This document shows positions 7,364-15,551 of a stretch of 64,000 bases of DNA, piece by piece. The notes under the pieces were generated by a model, which saw nothing but the letters and a program-made list of their open reading frames with translations, did not search any database and was not told the DNA's origin. Both the position numbers and the translations under genes were made by a program. This stretch comes from Streptomyces cylindrosporus. GTDB lineage: Bacteria; Actinomycetota; Actinomycetes; Streptomycetales; Streptomycetaceae. Position 1 is the stretch's first letter; each line of letters begins with the position of its first letter. The stretch is taken from the NCBI RefSeq assembly GCF_022698165.1, contig NZ_JALDAY010000008.1:372001-436000 (forward strand), read 5' to 3'.

Positions 7364-9421
7364 GTGCGCAAGCTGCTGCCCATCGTCGGGCACTCAGGTG
7401 GGCGGTCCGCCCTCACCTGCCGGTTCCGCTGCGGAGACGCCTGCTTCCACGAGGTGCCCAACACCAGCGACAACGAGTACGTCGGCGACGTCATCGCCGG
7501 CGCCATCGGGCGGCGGTCGATGATGCGTGCCGCCGCGGTCGTGACCGTCGCCGCCGCGGCCGGGACGGCGACGGTGGGCGCCGCCCGGCCCGCCGGTGCC
7601 GCCGCGACGCAACCGTCGTACACCAAACCCACACCCCCCAAGGGCGCCCGCGGGCTCCGGTACTCGTCCGTCGCGCCCAACACCCTTGACGCCGTGGTCA
7701 CCCCGGACGGCTACGGGTACAACGTCGTCATCCGCTGGGGCGAGCCCATCCTCCGCGGTGCCCCCGCCTTCGACCCGGAGAACCAGACCGCCGCCGCCCA
7801 GGCCGGGCAGTTCGGGTACAACAACGACTTCCTCGCGCTGCTGCCGCTGCCGGGGGAGACGGGTCGGCAGCTCCTCGTCGCCAATCACGAGTACACCGAC
7901 GAGATCCTGATGTTCCGCGGGTACGACGCCGCCAACCCCACCCGGCAGCAGGTCGAGGTCGCCTGGGCCGCGCACGGGTTGTCCGCCGTCGTCGTGGAGG
8001 GGGAGCGGAGGAGCGGGCGGCTCGTCGCCGTTCCGCGGCATCCGCTCAACCGGCGCGTCACCGCCACCAGTGAGTTCCGGCTGACGGGGCCGGCCGCCGG
8101 GTCCGATCTCCTCAAGACCTCCGCCGATCCGACCGGGACCAAGGTCCTCGGCACCCTCAACAACTGCTCCGGCGGCACCACCCCTTGGGGCACCACCCTC
8201 CACGGTGAGGAGAACTTCAACCAGTACTTCGCCAACTCCTCCCGAACCACCGACAAGCGGTACGGGATCGGGACCGGTGCCACCGAGCGGAAGTGGGAGC
8301 GGTTCGACAAGCGGTTCGATGTCGCCCAGGAGCCCAACGAGGTGCATCGGTTCGGGTACGTCGTCGAGTTCGATCCGTACGACCCGGACTCCGTGCCCCG
8401 CAAGCACACCGCCCTCGGGCGGTTCAAGCACGAGGCCGCCACCGTGCGGCTCACCGACGACGGGCGGCCCGTCGTCTACTCCGGTGACGACGAGCGGTTC
8501 GACTACTTCTACAAGTTCGTCGGCAGCAAGCGGATGAGGAAGGGCCACGGGCGGGCCGTGCGCGAGCACAACCTCTCGCTGCTGGATGAGGGGACGCTCT
8601 ACGTCGCCAGGCTCACCGGCGACTCGCCCGCCATCGAGATCGACGGGAGCGGGAAGCTGCCGGGCGACGGGGAGTTCGACGGGAGCGGGGAGTGGATTCC
8701 GCTCGCCACCGCCAGCGCCGAGGGTGCCGTCTCGCACGTCGACGGGATGAGCGCCGACGAGGTGTTCGTGTTCACCCGGCTCGCCGGTGACAAGGTCGGC
8801 GCCACCAAGATGGACCGGCCCGAGGACATCCAGCCCTCCCCGCACACCGGCAAGGTGTACGTCGTCCTCACCAACAACACCAACCGCGGTGTCGGTACGA
8901 ACGCCAAGGCCGACGAGGCCAACCCGCGCAACGCCAACAAGCACGGCCATGTGCTGGAGCTGACCGAGCGCCGGAACCGGGCCGAGAGCACGTCCTTCGC
9001 CTGGTCGCTCTTCCTCGTCGCCGGTGACCCGGACAACCCGGCCACCTACTTCGCCGGGTTCCCGAAGGACGACGTGAGTCCCATCTCCTGCCCGGACAAC
9101 GTCGCCTTCGACCCGTACGGCAACCTCTGGATCTCGACCGACGGCAACCAACTCGGCTCGCACGACGGGCTGTTCGGGGTCGCCACCAAGGGTGAGCGAA
9201 GGGGGGAGCTGAAGCAGTTCCTCACCGTGCCCACCGGTGCCGAGACCTGTGGGCCGGTCATCCAGGAGCGGCGCGTGCTCGTCGCCGTGCAGCATCCCGG
9301 TGAGATCGACGGGGCCTCCGTGGAGAAGCCCGCCAGCACCTGGCCCGACGGACCCGGCAGGATCACGCGGCCCGCCGTGGTCGCCGTATGGAAGAAGGAC
9401 GGCGGCGACATCGGCGTCTGA
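7364..9421 (+). CDS. PhoX-type alkaline phosphatase (DUF839), Tat-exported
   Basis: 685 residues from a GTG preceded by a GGGGAGAG-type site. The N-terminal 45 residues contain four Cys or His positions (CRFRCGDACFHE) before a Tat signal (RRSMMRAAAVV, Ala-rich core). The mature part is the six-bladed propeller of the PhoX/DUF839 family: WGEPIL, YNNDFLALLPL, LLVANHEYTDEILM, NNCSGGTTPWGT, HGEENFNQYF, and the C-terminal SCPDNVAFDPYGNLWISTDGN. PhoX enzymes use Ca and Fe rather than Zn to release phosphate from organic esters outside the cell. The pre-signal extension is typical of actinobacterial members. A possible PhoP box upstream fits phosphate control. It converges on the LysR gene with an 8-base gap. 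Confidence 0.88.
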   Translation: MRKLLPIVGHSGGRSALTCRFRCGDACFHEVPNTSDNEYVGDVIAGAIGRRSMMRAAAVVTVAAAAGTATVGAARPAGAAATQPSYTKPTPPKGARGLRYSSVAPNTLDAVVTPDGYGYNVVIRWGEPILRGAPAFDPENQTAAAQAGQFGYNNDFLALLPLPGETGRQLLVANHEYTDEILMFRGYDAANPTRQQVEVAWAAHGLSAVVVEGERRSGRLVAVPRHPLNRRVTATSEFRLTGPAAGSDLLKTSADPTGTKVLGTLNNCSGGTTPWGTTLHGEENFNQYFANSSRTTDKRYGIGTGATERKWERFDKRFDVAQEPNEVHRFGYVVEFDPYDPDSVPRKHTALGRFKHEAATVRLTDDGRPVVYSGDDERFDYFYKFVGSKRMRKGHGRAVREHNLSLLDEGTLYVARLTGDSPAIEIDGSGKLPGDGEFDGSGEWIPLATASAEGAVSHVDGMSADEVFVFTRLAGDKVGATKMDRPEDIQPSPHTGKVYVVLTNNTNRGVGTNAKADEANPRNANKHGHVLELTERRNRAESTSFAWSLFLVAGDPDNPATYFAGFPKDDVSPISCPDNVAFDPYGNLWISTDGNQLGSHDGLFGVATKGERRGELKQFLTVPTGAETCGPVIQERRVLVAVQHPGEIDGASVEKPASTWPDGPGRITRPAVVAVWKKDGGDIGV

Positions 9422-9429
9422 GCGACCCC

Positions 9430-10380
9430 TCACGGGAGGGCTGGGGCGCGGGCCGCGGTCGCGGTCGCGGTCTCGTGTTCCAGCCATTCCCGGTACGCCG
9501 CGGACTGGTGGGCCGTCTCCCGGTACGCCTCCTCCAGCGTCGGCAGCGCGCCGTCCAGGTCCGTCTCCGTGCGGGCCGCGAGCAGGAGGCGTACGCCCAG
9601 GGGGTCGCCGTGCAGGCGGCGTACCGCCGTGTCGGGGCGGGAGAGGGCCGTCGGCTGACAGACCGTGACCACCTCGCCGGTCGCGACCAGGGCGGCGGCC
9701 GTGTGGTAGTCGCCGTGCAGGACGTGCGGGCTGATGCCGGCCGCGCGGAACATGCGCTGGACCGCGTCCCACTCACCGTCCACGGTGGGGTCGATCATCC
9801 AGCGGTCGTCGGCCAGTTCGCGGACGTGGACCACGGGGTGCGCGGCGGCCGGATGGTCGGCGGGCAGGGACACGAACTGCGGCTCGCGGTCGATCAGGAC
9901 GCGCAGGCGCAGGCCTTCGGGGATGCGCAGCGGGCAGCCCTCGACCTCGTGCACGAAGGCCACGTCGAGCTGGCCGTCGGCGACCATGCGGAGCAGGGCG
10001 TTCGGGGAGACGTTCATATGGAGCGTGGGGTCCTGGCCGCGGGCGCGCAGCCGGCGCAGCCAGCCCGCCAGGGCCTTGCTCGCGGTGGAGCCGACGCGCA
10101 GTTCGGTGTCGCCCGTCGCCGCGGCCCGTGCCTCGCTGACCAGGGAGCGCATTTCGGCCACCAGCGGGCGGGCGCGGCTGAGCACCAGGCGGCCCAGCGG
10201 GGTGGGGCGGCAGCCGGTGCGCGCGCGGACGAACAGCGCACCGCCCAGCTCCTGTTCGATCCGGCGCAGCTGGGTGCTCAACGACGGCTGGGCGACGCCC
10301 AGTTGGCGGGCGGCGCGGTGCAGACTGCCGGTGTCGGCTATGGCGCACAGCGCGCGGAGGTGCCTCACCTCTAGGTCCAT
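9430..10380 (-). CDS. LysR-family regulator divergent from snapalysin
   Basis: 316 residues. I chose the ATG that begins MDLEVRHLR because the LysR winged helix normally starts within a few residues; an upstream in-frame start would add 20 residues. The N-terminal HTH is residues 1-60 (FxxxADTGSLHRAARQLGVAQPSLS). The co-inducer domain follows, and the C-terminus is Ala/Thr rich. It is transcribed away from the snapalysin gene, the classical arrangement in which the LysR protein activates the protease (MprR/SnpR type). The inducer is unknown. A T-N11-A palindrome in the shared promoter region fits LysR binding. Confidence 0.92.
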   Translation of the reverse strand: MDLEVRHLRALCAIADTGSLHRAARQLGVAQPSLSTQLRRIEQELGGALFVRARTGCRPTPLGRLVLSRARPLVAEMRSLVSEARAAATGDTELRVGSTASKALAGWLRRLRARGQDPTLHMNVSPNALLRMVADGQLDVAFVHEVEGCPLRIPEGLRLRVLIDREPQFVSLPADHPAAAHPVVHVRELADDRWMIDPTVDGEWDAVQRMFRAAGISPHVLHGDYHTAAALVATGEVVTVCQPTALSRPDTAVRRLHGDPLGVRLLLAARTETDLDGALPTLEEAYRETAHQSAAYREWLEHETATATAARAPALP

Positions 10381-10474
10381 GCCCTCGGAGGGTAAAGCGG
10401 AACCCAAGGTTTCACCAGACGCACAAATCCCGCCCGGCACACGCGAATTGGGCGCGGGGGCGGCGGTGATACGG

Positions 10475-10499
10475 CGGTGATACGGCCGTGCTATCGCCG
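10475..10499. promoter_or_regulatory. Candidate LysR operator (T-N11-A palindrome)
   Basis: CGGTGATA and TATCGCCG form inverted half-sites with a 9-base spacer; GATA-N9-TATC contains the T-N11-A core typical of LysR sites. A second direct copy of GGCGGTGATAC begins about 12 bases upstream. It lies between the two divergent starts, about 75 bases from the snapalysin ATG. Confidence 0.5.
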
Positions 10500-10573
10500 G
10501 TTGCCATCATCACAGCCGCCCCACAGGCACCGACACTCGCATCGACGACTCACCCCCCACCAAGGAGTCCTCG

Positions 10574-11308
10574 ATGCGCATGCCCAGCTCCACATCCCTG
10601 TCCAAGTCCACATCACTGTCCCGTGCGGTGGCCGCGGCCGGTCTGAGCCTCGCCGTCCTCGGCCTCGGCACGGCGGTTCCGGCCGCCGCTGCCTCCGCCC
10701 CCGTCCCCGCTCCCGCCCCCGCGCCGTACGCCGGTTACACCGGGTCGGCCGCCGAGGCCAAGGCCGACCAGGCGTTCTTCCAGGCGGTCCTGAAGTCCGT
10801 CGCCGAGAAGCGCGCCGCCCGTCCGAGCAGCGCGGCCGCCGTCACCGTCGTCTACGACGCCTCCCGCGCGCCGACGTTCAGCGCCCAGATAGCCCGCAGC
10901 GCGCAGATCTGGAACAGCGCGGTGTCGAACGTGAAGCTCCAGTCGGGCTCGAACGCCGACTTCAGCTACCGCGAGGGCAACGACTCGCGCGGCTCGTACG
11001 CCTCGACCGACGGTCACGGCAGCGGGTACGTCTTCCTGGACTACGCGCAGAACCAGCAGTACGACTCCACGCGCGTGACCGCGCACGAGACCGGGCACGT
11101 CCTCGGGCTGCCGGACCACTACTCGGGCCCGTGCAGCGAGCTGATGTCGGGCGGCGGTCCCGGCCCGTCCTGCACCAACTCCCAGCCCGACGCCAACGAA
11201 CGGGCCCGCGTGGACCAGCTGTGGGCGGGCGGCTTCCAGGCAGCCCTCGACAAGGCCCTGAGCGACAAGGCTCTGAGCGACAAGTCCCTGCACAAGAGCG
11301 CGCGTTAG
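10574..11308 (+). CDS. snpA: Snapalysin, secreted small neutral zinc protease (M7)
   Basis: 244 residues, ATG with AAGGAGTCCTCG upstream. A signal peptide (VAAAGLSLAVLGLGTAVPAAAA) is followed by a Pro/Ala-rich propeptide. The mature metalloprotease carries HETGHVLGLPD (HExxHxxGxxD, first His at residue 171), giving the His, His, Asp zinc ligands and catalytic Glu of the snapalysin family. The Met-turn region LMSGG follows, with C-terminal Cys pairs. The family hydrolyses peptide bonds on the amino side of aromatic residues in milk proteins. A C-terminal tail has an eight-residue near repeat (KALSDKALSDKSL). Control by the divergent LysR gene is inferred from the arrangement. Confidence 0.94.
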   Translation: MRMPSSTSLSKSTSLSRAVAAAGLSLAVLGLGTAVPAAAASAPVPAPAPAPYAGYTGSAAEAKADQAFFQAVLKSVAEKRAARPSSAAAVTVVYDASRAPTFSAQIARSAQIWNSAVSNVKLQSGSNADFSYREGNDSRGSYASTDGHGSGYVFLDYAQNQQYDSTRVTAHETGHVLGLPDHYSGPCSELMSGGGPGPSCTNSQPDANERARVDQLWAGGFQAALDKALSDKALSDKSLHKSAR

Positions 11309-11338
11309 CCACCCGCGCCGGCCACCACCCCCCACCCC

Positions 11339-11375
11339 GGTGCGGGCCGCCCTCCTGTACGAGGCGGCCCGCACC
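11339..11375. terminator. Bidirectional terminator hairpin
   Basis: A perfect 13-bp stem (GGTGCGGGCCGCC and GGCGGCCCGCACC) with an 11-base loop, between the convergent snapalysin and EEP-family genes. Confidence 0.7.
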
Positions 11376-11387
11376 GCGGCCGGGCGA

Positions 11388-12404
11388 TCAGTGCTGGTGG
11401 AGTGTGATGGTCACCAGGAGCGCTCGGTGGTCGGTGTCGGCCAGTTCGAGGAAGTGTGCGCTGCTCGCCGAGAAGTCCTTCGATACGAGTACGTGGTCGA
11501 TCTGGGCGCCGAAGGCCGGCGTGAGCCGGGCGGGCCAGCTCGGTGTCCGGTCGTGCCCCGCGAGCCGGGCGGCGTCGCGCACGCCGGTGTCGAGGATGCG
11601 GCGGAAGGCGGCGTGGTCCTGGGAGGCGTTGAAGTCCCCGGCGAGGATCAGTGACGTACGCGTGTCGGCCGCGACGTCCCGGAGCCGGCCCAGCTCCCTC
11701 TTCCACACGCCGACCTGACCGGGCAGCGGGGGCATCGGATGCGCGAGCTGAAGCCGCACGTCGTGCCCGCGCACGTCGGCGACCGCACCGGGCATACCCA
11801 TGGTCCCCTCGACCCCGCCGGTGGCCCTGAGCGGGAACCGGCTGAGGACGACCGACCCCTCCGAGCCCCCCGCCACCACGGCCTGCCGGTACGGGTAATC
11901 GCTCGCGAAGTCCCGCCGCAGCGTGCTCTGACAGGTGTACTCGCACTCCTCCACGAACACGATGTCCGGCTTCCGCGCCCGCACGACGGGGACGAGGGAC
12001 GCCGTCCCCCGCCCGAACTCGACGTTCGAGGTGAGCACCTTGAGTTCTGCCACCGCCGCGCCCCCGGGCTCGTCCGTCCTCCCGTACGGCTCGACGAACC
12101 ACGCCAGCACCGCGAGCACGAGCAGCGACCACAGCATGCCGACCCGCCACCGGGCGAGCAGCGCGAGGGCGAGCGCCAGCCCCGCGGGCGCCACCAGCCA
12201 GGGCAGGAAGGCGAGGACCTGGGGGACGGGGGTGATTCCGTCGGTGTCGGCGGCACGGCACCCGGCGACGATGCTCGTGCAGGCCAGCAGCAGCCCGGCG
12301 ACCCAGGCACCGAACCGCCGGGGACCCGTGGCCCCCGGCCCCCCGCTCCGGCCCTGAACGGGCCTCGCCCTCGCCCCCCGGACGGGCTGTGTCGTCACCG
12401 GCAC
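11388..12404 (-). CDS. Membrane-anchored endonuclease/exonuclease/phosphatase-family protein
   Basis: 338 residues. After a basic Gly/Pro-rich N-terminus there are three hydrophobic segments in residues of about 30-110 (GAWVAGLLLACTSIVAG, VLAFLPWLVAPAGLALALALL, MLWSLLVLAVLAWFV). The C-terminal domain is an EEP fold: LTSNVEFG, FVEECEY, LILAGDFNAS (metal-binding D and N), IDHVLVSKDF and the final LADTDHRALLV with the catalytic Asp-His pair. The family includes phosphodiesterases, sphingomyelinases and nucleases; this membrane-topped form is common in Streptomyces and places the catalytic domain probably outside the cell. The substrate cannot be told from sequence. Confidence 0.85.
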   Translation of the reverse strand: MPVTTQPVRGARARPVQGRSGGPGATGPRRFGAWVAGLLLACTSIVAGCRAADTDGITPVPQVLAFLPWLVAPAGLALALALLARWRVGMLWSLLVLAVLAWFVEPYGRTDEPGGAAVAELKVLTSNVEFGRGTASLVPVVRARKPDIVFVEECEYTCQSTLRRDFASDYPYRQAVVAGGSEGSVVLSRFPLRATGGVEGTMGMPGAVADVRGHDVRLQLAHPMPPLPGQVGVWKRELGRLRDVAADTRTSLILAGDFNASQDHAAFRRILDTGVRDAARLAGHDRTPSWPARLTPAFGAQIDHVLVSKDFSASSAHFLELADTDHRALLVTITLHQH

Positions 12405-12486
12405 GACATTACGGGCGTATCTCCACGCGCGCCACGGGTTCCGAGTGCGTACCGATCCGGGGGCCGCTCGCGGGGCCGGACCGGGG

Positions 12487-13077
12487 TCAGTCCAGCAGGC
12501 CGTCGTAGTCCGGGAGCTTGTACGTCGCGTCGGCGTAACCGCCGGACAGGTCCGTGGTGTTGTTGCCGATGTTGGCGACGATGTCGTAGCCGTTCGCCTC
12601 GATCGCCTTGCGCTGCGAGGTCTTGAAGTCGGCGACCGACTCGGTCAGCATCTGCGCGACCGTACGGGCGTAGAGGCCGTCGACCGTGTAACCGACCGAC
12701 GTCAGGTTCGACTTGGTGATCGAGTTGAACAGGTTGCTGCGGGCGCTGATGAAGAACACGCTCAGGCCCTTGGCGTGCGCGTCCTGGGCCAGGGCGAGCA
12801 CCGGCGGGGTCGCGGGGGTGGAGGTGCCGGCGCCCTCGAAGTAGGTCTCCAGCGAGGTGTTGTCGATGTCGAGGACGATCGCCTGCTTGGCGCCGGAGGT
12901 GTTGGCGGCGGCGCGGCCGTCGATGTAGGTCTGCGCGGGGCCGGTGACGGCGGCCACGTCGGACAGCCACTGGGCCTCGGTGACGTCGGCGGCCTGCGCG
13001 GGCAGGGCGGCGGCGAGGGACAGGGCCAGGCCGGCCAGGGCGATCACGGCGGTGCGGCGCGCGGTGGGACGGATCAT
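12487..13077 (-). CDS. Secreted HAD-family acid phosphatase
   Basis: 196 residues. I chose the ATG giving MIRPTARRTAVIALAG because GAGGAGCACC precedes it; a start 17 codons upstream has no better site. The signal peptide ends near LPAQAA. The nucleophile motif is IVLDIDNTSLET (DxDxT), with the second HAD motif FFISAR and a C-terminal acidic NIGNNTTDLSGG motif. This matches the class B/HAD acid phosphatase family of secreted phosphomonoesterases. It lies about 50 bases downstream of the next minus-strand gene and could be co-transcribed with it. Confidence 0.88.
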   Translation of the reverse strand: MIRPTARRTAVIALAGLALSLAAALPAQAADVTEAQWLSDVAAVTGPAQTYIDGRAAANTSGAKQAIVLDIDNTSLETYFEGAGTSTPATPPVLALAQDAHAKGLSVFFISARSNLFNSITKSNLTSVGYTVDGLYARTVAQMLTESVADFKTSQRKAIEANGYDIVANIGNNTTDLSGGYADATYKLPDYDGLLD

Positions 13078-13130
13078 CGGGGGGTGCTCCTCGGTCACGG
13101 TGGCCGCCGGCTCCGTACCGGCGGACATCG

Positions 13131-14183
13131 TCAGCCCACGCTGCTGGCCCCGGGAGTGGAACGGGTGACTCCTGATGGATCACCCGGTGACGTCACGGTC
13201 ATGTTCAGGTCAGCAGCCTGTGAATCCGCCCTGAGCGGCTCCACCGCGGGGACGCGCCCGCGCAGCCGTACGTACCGGATCGACCCGACATATCGGCTCA
13301 GCCACGCGGCGACGGCCACCGTCAGGCCGAGGGCGACCAGCAGCCAGGAGGCCTGGCGCAGGGTCGTGGTCAGCGCGTCGTAGATGGCGCCCGCGGCCGG
13401 GCGGCGGGCCTGTTCGGGCAGGTCGTCGAGGGTGAGGCGGCGGCAGACGGCCACCGCGAGGCCCAGCAGGGCCCCGCCCAGCGCCGTGCCGAGGCCGGTC
13501 GCGGTGACCGCGCGGCGGCGGCAGGCGGCGACCGCGATGCCGGCGACCGCGAAGACCACGGCCGCCAGCGGGAGCCAGAAAGCGGCGACTTCCAGCACGT
13601 GGAACCCTTTCCGGAGCCGGTCCAGATCCTGGGCCGGGAGTACCGGGACCGCGGTGTGCTCGACCGGGATACGGGACGCCAACGGCACGTGGTCGACGGC
13701 GAGTTGGTGCTTGACCTGGGCGGTGACCGGCGCGAGGTCGACGGTCACCTCGCGCTCGCGCTCGTCGCGCAGGGCGTGCAGCACGGCGTCGTGCAGAGCC
13801 CGGTTGCCGGCGTCCCAGGCCAGCCGGAAGGCCTCGGTGCGGGTGAAGGAGCGCACCGCGTCGTGCACGAAGGGGCGCACGGTGCCGCGCACGGGACGCA
13901 CGTCGGCCCGCCGGCCGACCTCGTCCATGATCCCGGCGCCGACGGTGTCCGCGACCGCGTTCCGCACGGCCGGGTCGGCGGCGAGCGGCGCCATGGCGGT
14001 GACGTACCGGCCGGTGTCGGCGAGCCCGTAGGCGGCCCAGGCCGCGAGCGCGCCGCACGGCGCGAGGAGGCAGGCGAGGGCGATCAGAGCGGCCGACAGG
14101 ACGCTCCTGAGGCGTGTGGGCACCCTTCCAGGCAAGGGCCTGGGGCCGGGGTCCGCGAGTCGTTCGACTGCATATGGGTGCAT
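13131..14183 (-). CDS. Integral membrane protein, function unknown
   Basis: About 350 residues. Four hydrophobic segments are visible: one after the basic N-terminus (VLSAALIALACLLAPCGALAA), two central (VAAFWLPLAAVVFAVAGIAVA, GTALGGALLGLAVAV) and one near the C-terminus (ASWLLVALGLTVAVAAWL). Between the first two lies an approximately 150-residue helical extracytoplasmic region (for example DTGRYVTAMAPLAADPAVRNAVADTVGAGIMDEVG). This layout is seen in a family of unnamed Streptomyces membrane proteins. The start is uncertain: ATG giving MHPYAVERL was taken, but a GTG at 14123 giving VPTRLRSVL sits right at the membrane helix. No enzyme motif is seen. Confidence 0.7.
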   Translation of the reverse strand: MHPYAVERLADPGPRPLPGRVPTRLRSVLSAALIALACLLAPCGALAAWAAYGLADTGRYVTAMAPLAADPAVRNAVADTVGAGIMDEVGRRADVRPVRGTVRPFVHDAVRSFTRTEAFRLAWDAGNRALHDAVLHALRDEREREVTVDLAPVTAQVKHQLAVDHVPLASRIPVEHTAVPVLPAQDLDRLRKGFHVLEVAAFWLPLAAVVFAVAGIAVAACRRRAVTATGLGTALGGALLGLAVAVCRRLTLDDLPEQARRPAAGAIYDALTTTLRQASWLLVALGLTVAVAAWLSRYVGSIRYVRLRGRVPAVEPLRADSQAADLNMTVTSPGDPSGVTRSTPGASSVG

Positions 14184-14309
14184 ACGACAAGCCGAACGGG
14201 GGCCGGTCCGAGGCCCCTCCCAGGGCCCTGCGGAGCTGGGGATTCCGCTCTCCGGTGGAGGGTTCACCCGAACGGGTGTCTCATGGTGCTGGGGAGAAGG
14301 AGGCCGATC

Positions 14310-14855
14310 ATGCGCACCACTCCGGCCCTGCGGACCCTGGCCGTGACCCTGCTCGCCGGCGGCACGCTGTTCGCCGCGGCGGCGGGGACTGCGGCGGCCG
14401 CCACCTCGCCGACAATCGTCGACGGTCATGGTGGCGGCGGATCCGGGAGTCCGATCTGGGGCACCATCGTCTCCCGCACCGCACTCAACGTCCGGTCGGG
14501 ACCCACCGTCAACTCACCCGTCGTGGACCGGCTCTCGCCGGGCAGTCAGGACCGTGTCCAGTGCATGGTCCAGGGACAGAGCGTCAACGGCAACCCGTAC
14601 TGGTACTGGCTCGTCGGCGCCCAGGGCTGGGCGAGCGCCGCCTTCGTGGACACCGGCGGGCAGTGGGTGCCGACCTGCGCGGACCCGTGTCCGCAGTGGC
14701 GGGACGGCAACTGGTCCAACGCCAACTGGAACGACCCGAGCTGGGACGGCGCCTGGGCCGCCTCGGCGTCCGGCTCCTGGAGCGTCTCGGGCTCGTGGAG
14801 CTGGAGCGCGGCCGGATCTTCCGCAGGGGTGTGGAACTGGCTGCCGGGTTGGTGA
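14310..14855 (+). CDS. Secreted bacterial SH3-domain protein
   Basis: 181 residues from ATG with GAGAAGGAGG upstream. Signal peptide (TLAVTLLAGGTLFAAAAGTAAAA). Residues of about 45-115 match a bacterial SH3 (SH3b) domain: TALNVRSGPTVNSPVVDRL, then YWYWLVGAQGWASAAFV with the Trp pattern of the fold. SH3b domains bind peptidoglycan stem peptides or other cell-wall targets. The C-terminal 60 residues are Trp/Ser/Asn/Gly rich (NWNDPSWDGAW, SGSWSWSAAGS) with a Trp every few residues, an unusual low-complexity tail. No catalytic domain is present, so a structural or binding role is inferred. A strong terminator follows. Confidence 0.82.
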   Translation: MRTTPALRTLAVTLLAGGTLFAAAAGTAAAATSPTIVDGHGGGGSGSPIWGTIVSRTALNVRSGPTVNSPVVDRLSPGSQDRVQCMVQGQSVNGNPYWYWLVGAQGWASAAFVDTGGQWVPTCADPCPQWRDGNWSNANWNDPSWDGAWAASASGSWSVSGSWSWSAAGSSAGVWNWLPGW

Positions 14856-14875
14856 GGGAAGGGAAACACAGGGAG

Positions 14876-14913
14876 GTGTACGGCCCCGGCGGAACCACGC
14901 CGGGGCCGTACAC
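14876..14913. terminator. Strong terminator hairpin
   Basis: A perfect 16-bp stem (GTGTACGGCCCCGGCG and its complement) with a 6-base loop GAACCA. It lies between convergent genes and is followed by a perfect 14-base direct repeat, CACCTGTGTCCTCA twice. Confidence 0.85.
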
Positions 14914-14935
14914 CTGTGTCCTCACACCTGTGTCC

Positions 14936-15403
14936 TCAGCGGACGCGGTGGCCCTCCGCGTCCTCGCGCGTGTAGTAGCGGTAGAAGAACACCAGGAAGA
15001 CGCCCGCCGTGACGGCGATGCCCAGGGCCACCGAGCGGTAGACGGACTCGCCGGTCTGGCTGTACAGGAAGCCGACCGCGGCGCCCGCGAAGGCGGACTT
15101 CACCAGCGAGTGCAGTTCGCGCTTGAGCAGCGGCGCGAAGGTCGCGACCGCGATGCACAGCACGATGAACACGGCCGCGGTGACGAAGCCGAACAGGATG
15201 TTCCAGCCGGTGATCTCGCCGCCGCCGCGGCGGTTGGCGGCCGCCCAGAAGCCGTAGACGAGACCCAGGACGACGGGGATGCCGTACCGCCCGACGGCGT
15301 GGACCCGCTCGTCGAAGAGGTCCGGGGTACGGGTGGGCCGGGCCGCTCGGTTCGACCTGACCTTCGCCATCATCCCGCCGTGCGCGGGTGCCGTTTGAGC
15401 CAT
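14936..15403 (-). CDS. Small integral membrane protein
   Basis: 155 residues. A basic N-terminal 40 residues precedes four predicted membrane helices: YGIPVVLGLVYGFWAAA, ILFGFVTAAVFIVLCIAVATF, SLVKSAFAGAAVGFLYS and VALGIAVTAGVFLVFFYRYY. There is no charged catalytic motif. It resembles small unnamed Streptomyces membrane proteins. The start was taken at ATG giving MAQTAPAHGG; a later ATG (MMAKVRSN) is possible. The 5' end abuts the upstream region of the divergent PP2C gene. Confidence 0.72.
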   Translation of the reverse strand: MAQTAPAHGGMMAKVRSNRAARPTRTPDLFDERVHAVGRYGIPVVLGLVYGFWAAANRRGGGEITGWNILFGFVTAAVFIVLCIAVATFAPLLKRELHSLVKSAFAGAAVGFLYSQTGESVYRSVALGIAVTAGVFLVFFYRYYTREDAEGHRVR

Positions 15404-15551
15404 GAGAGCGCTCCTCTCTCTCCTCGCCCCCGCCTTCCAGAGCACACCTCGGAGAGGGCCGTGGCAAGTCGGCGGAGGGGACGATCCAGAGCGGGTTCCG
15501 CGGCTTCGACGCCCGGATGCGGGGCATGCGGGGGCGTGTTTCGCTGGGGCC

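Noticed and set aside
7394..9772. A 792-codon minus-strand frame opposite the PhoX-type gene
   Set aside because: The plus strand carries the Tat signal and PhoX motifs; the opposite frame is Gly/Val/Pro-biased with no domain.
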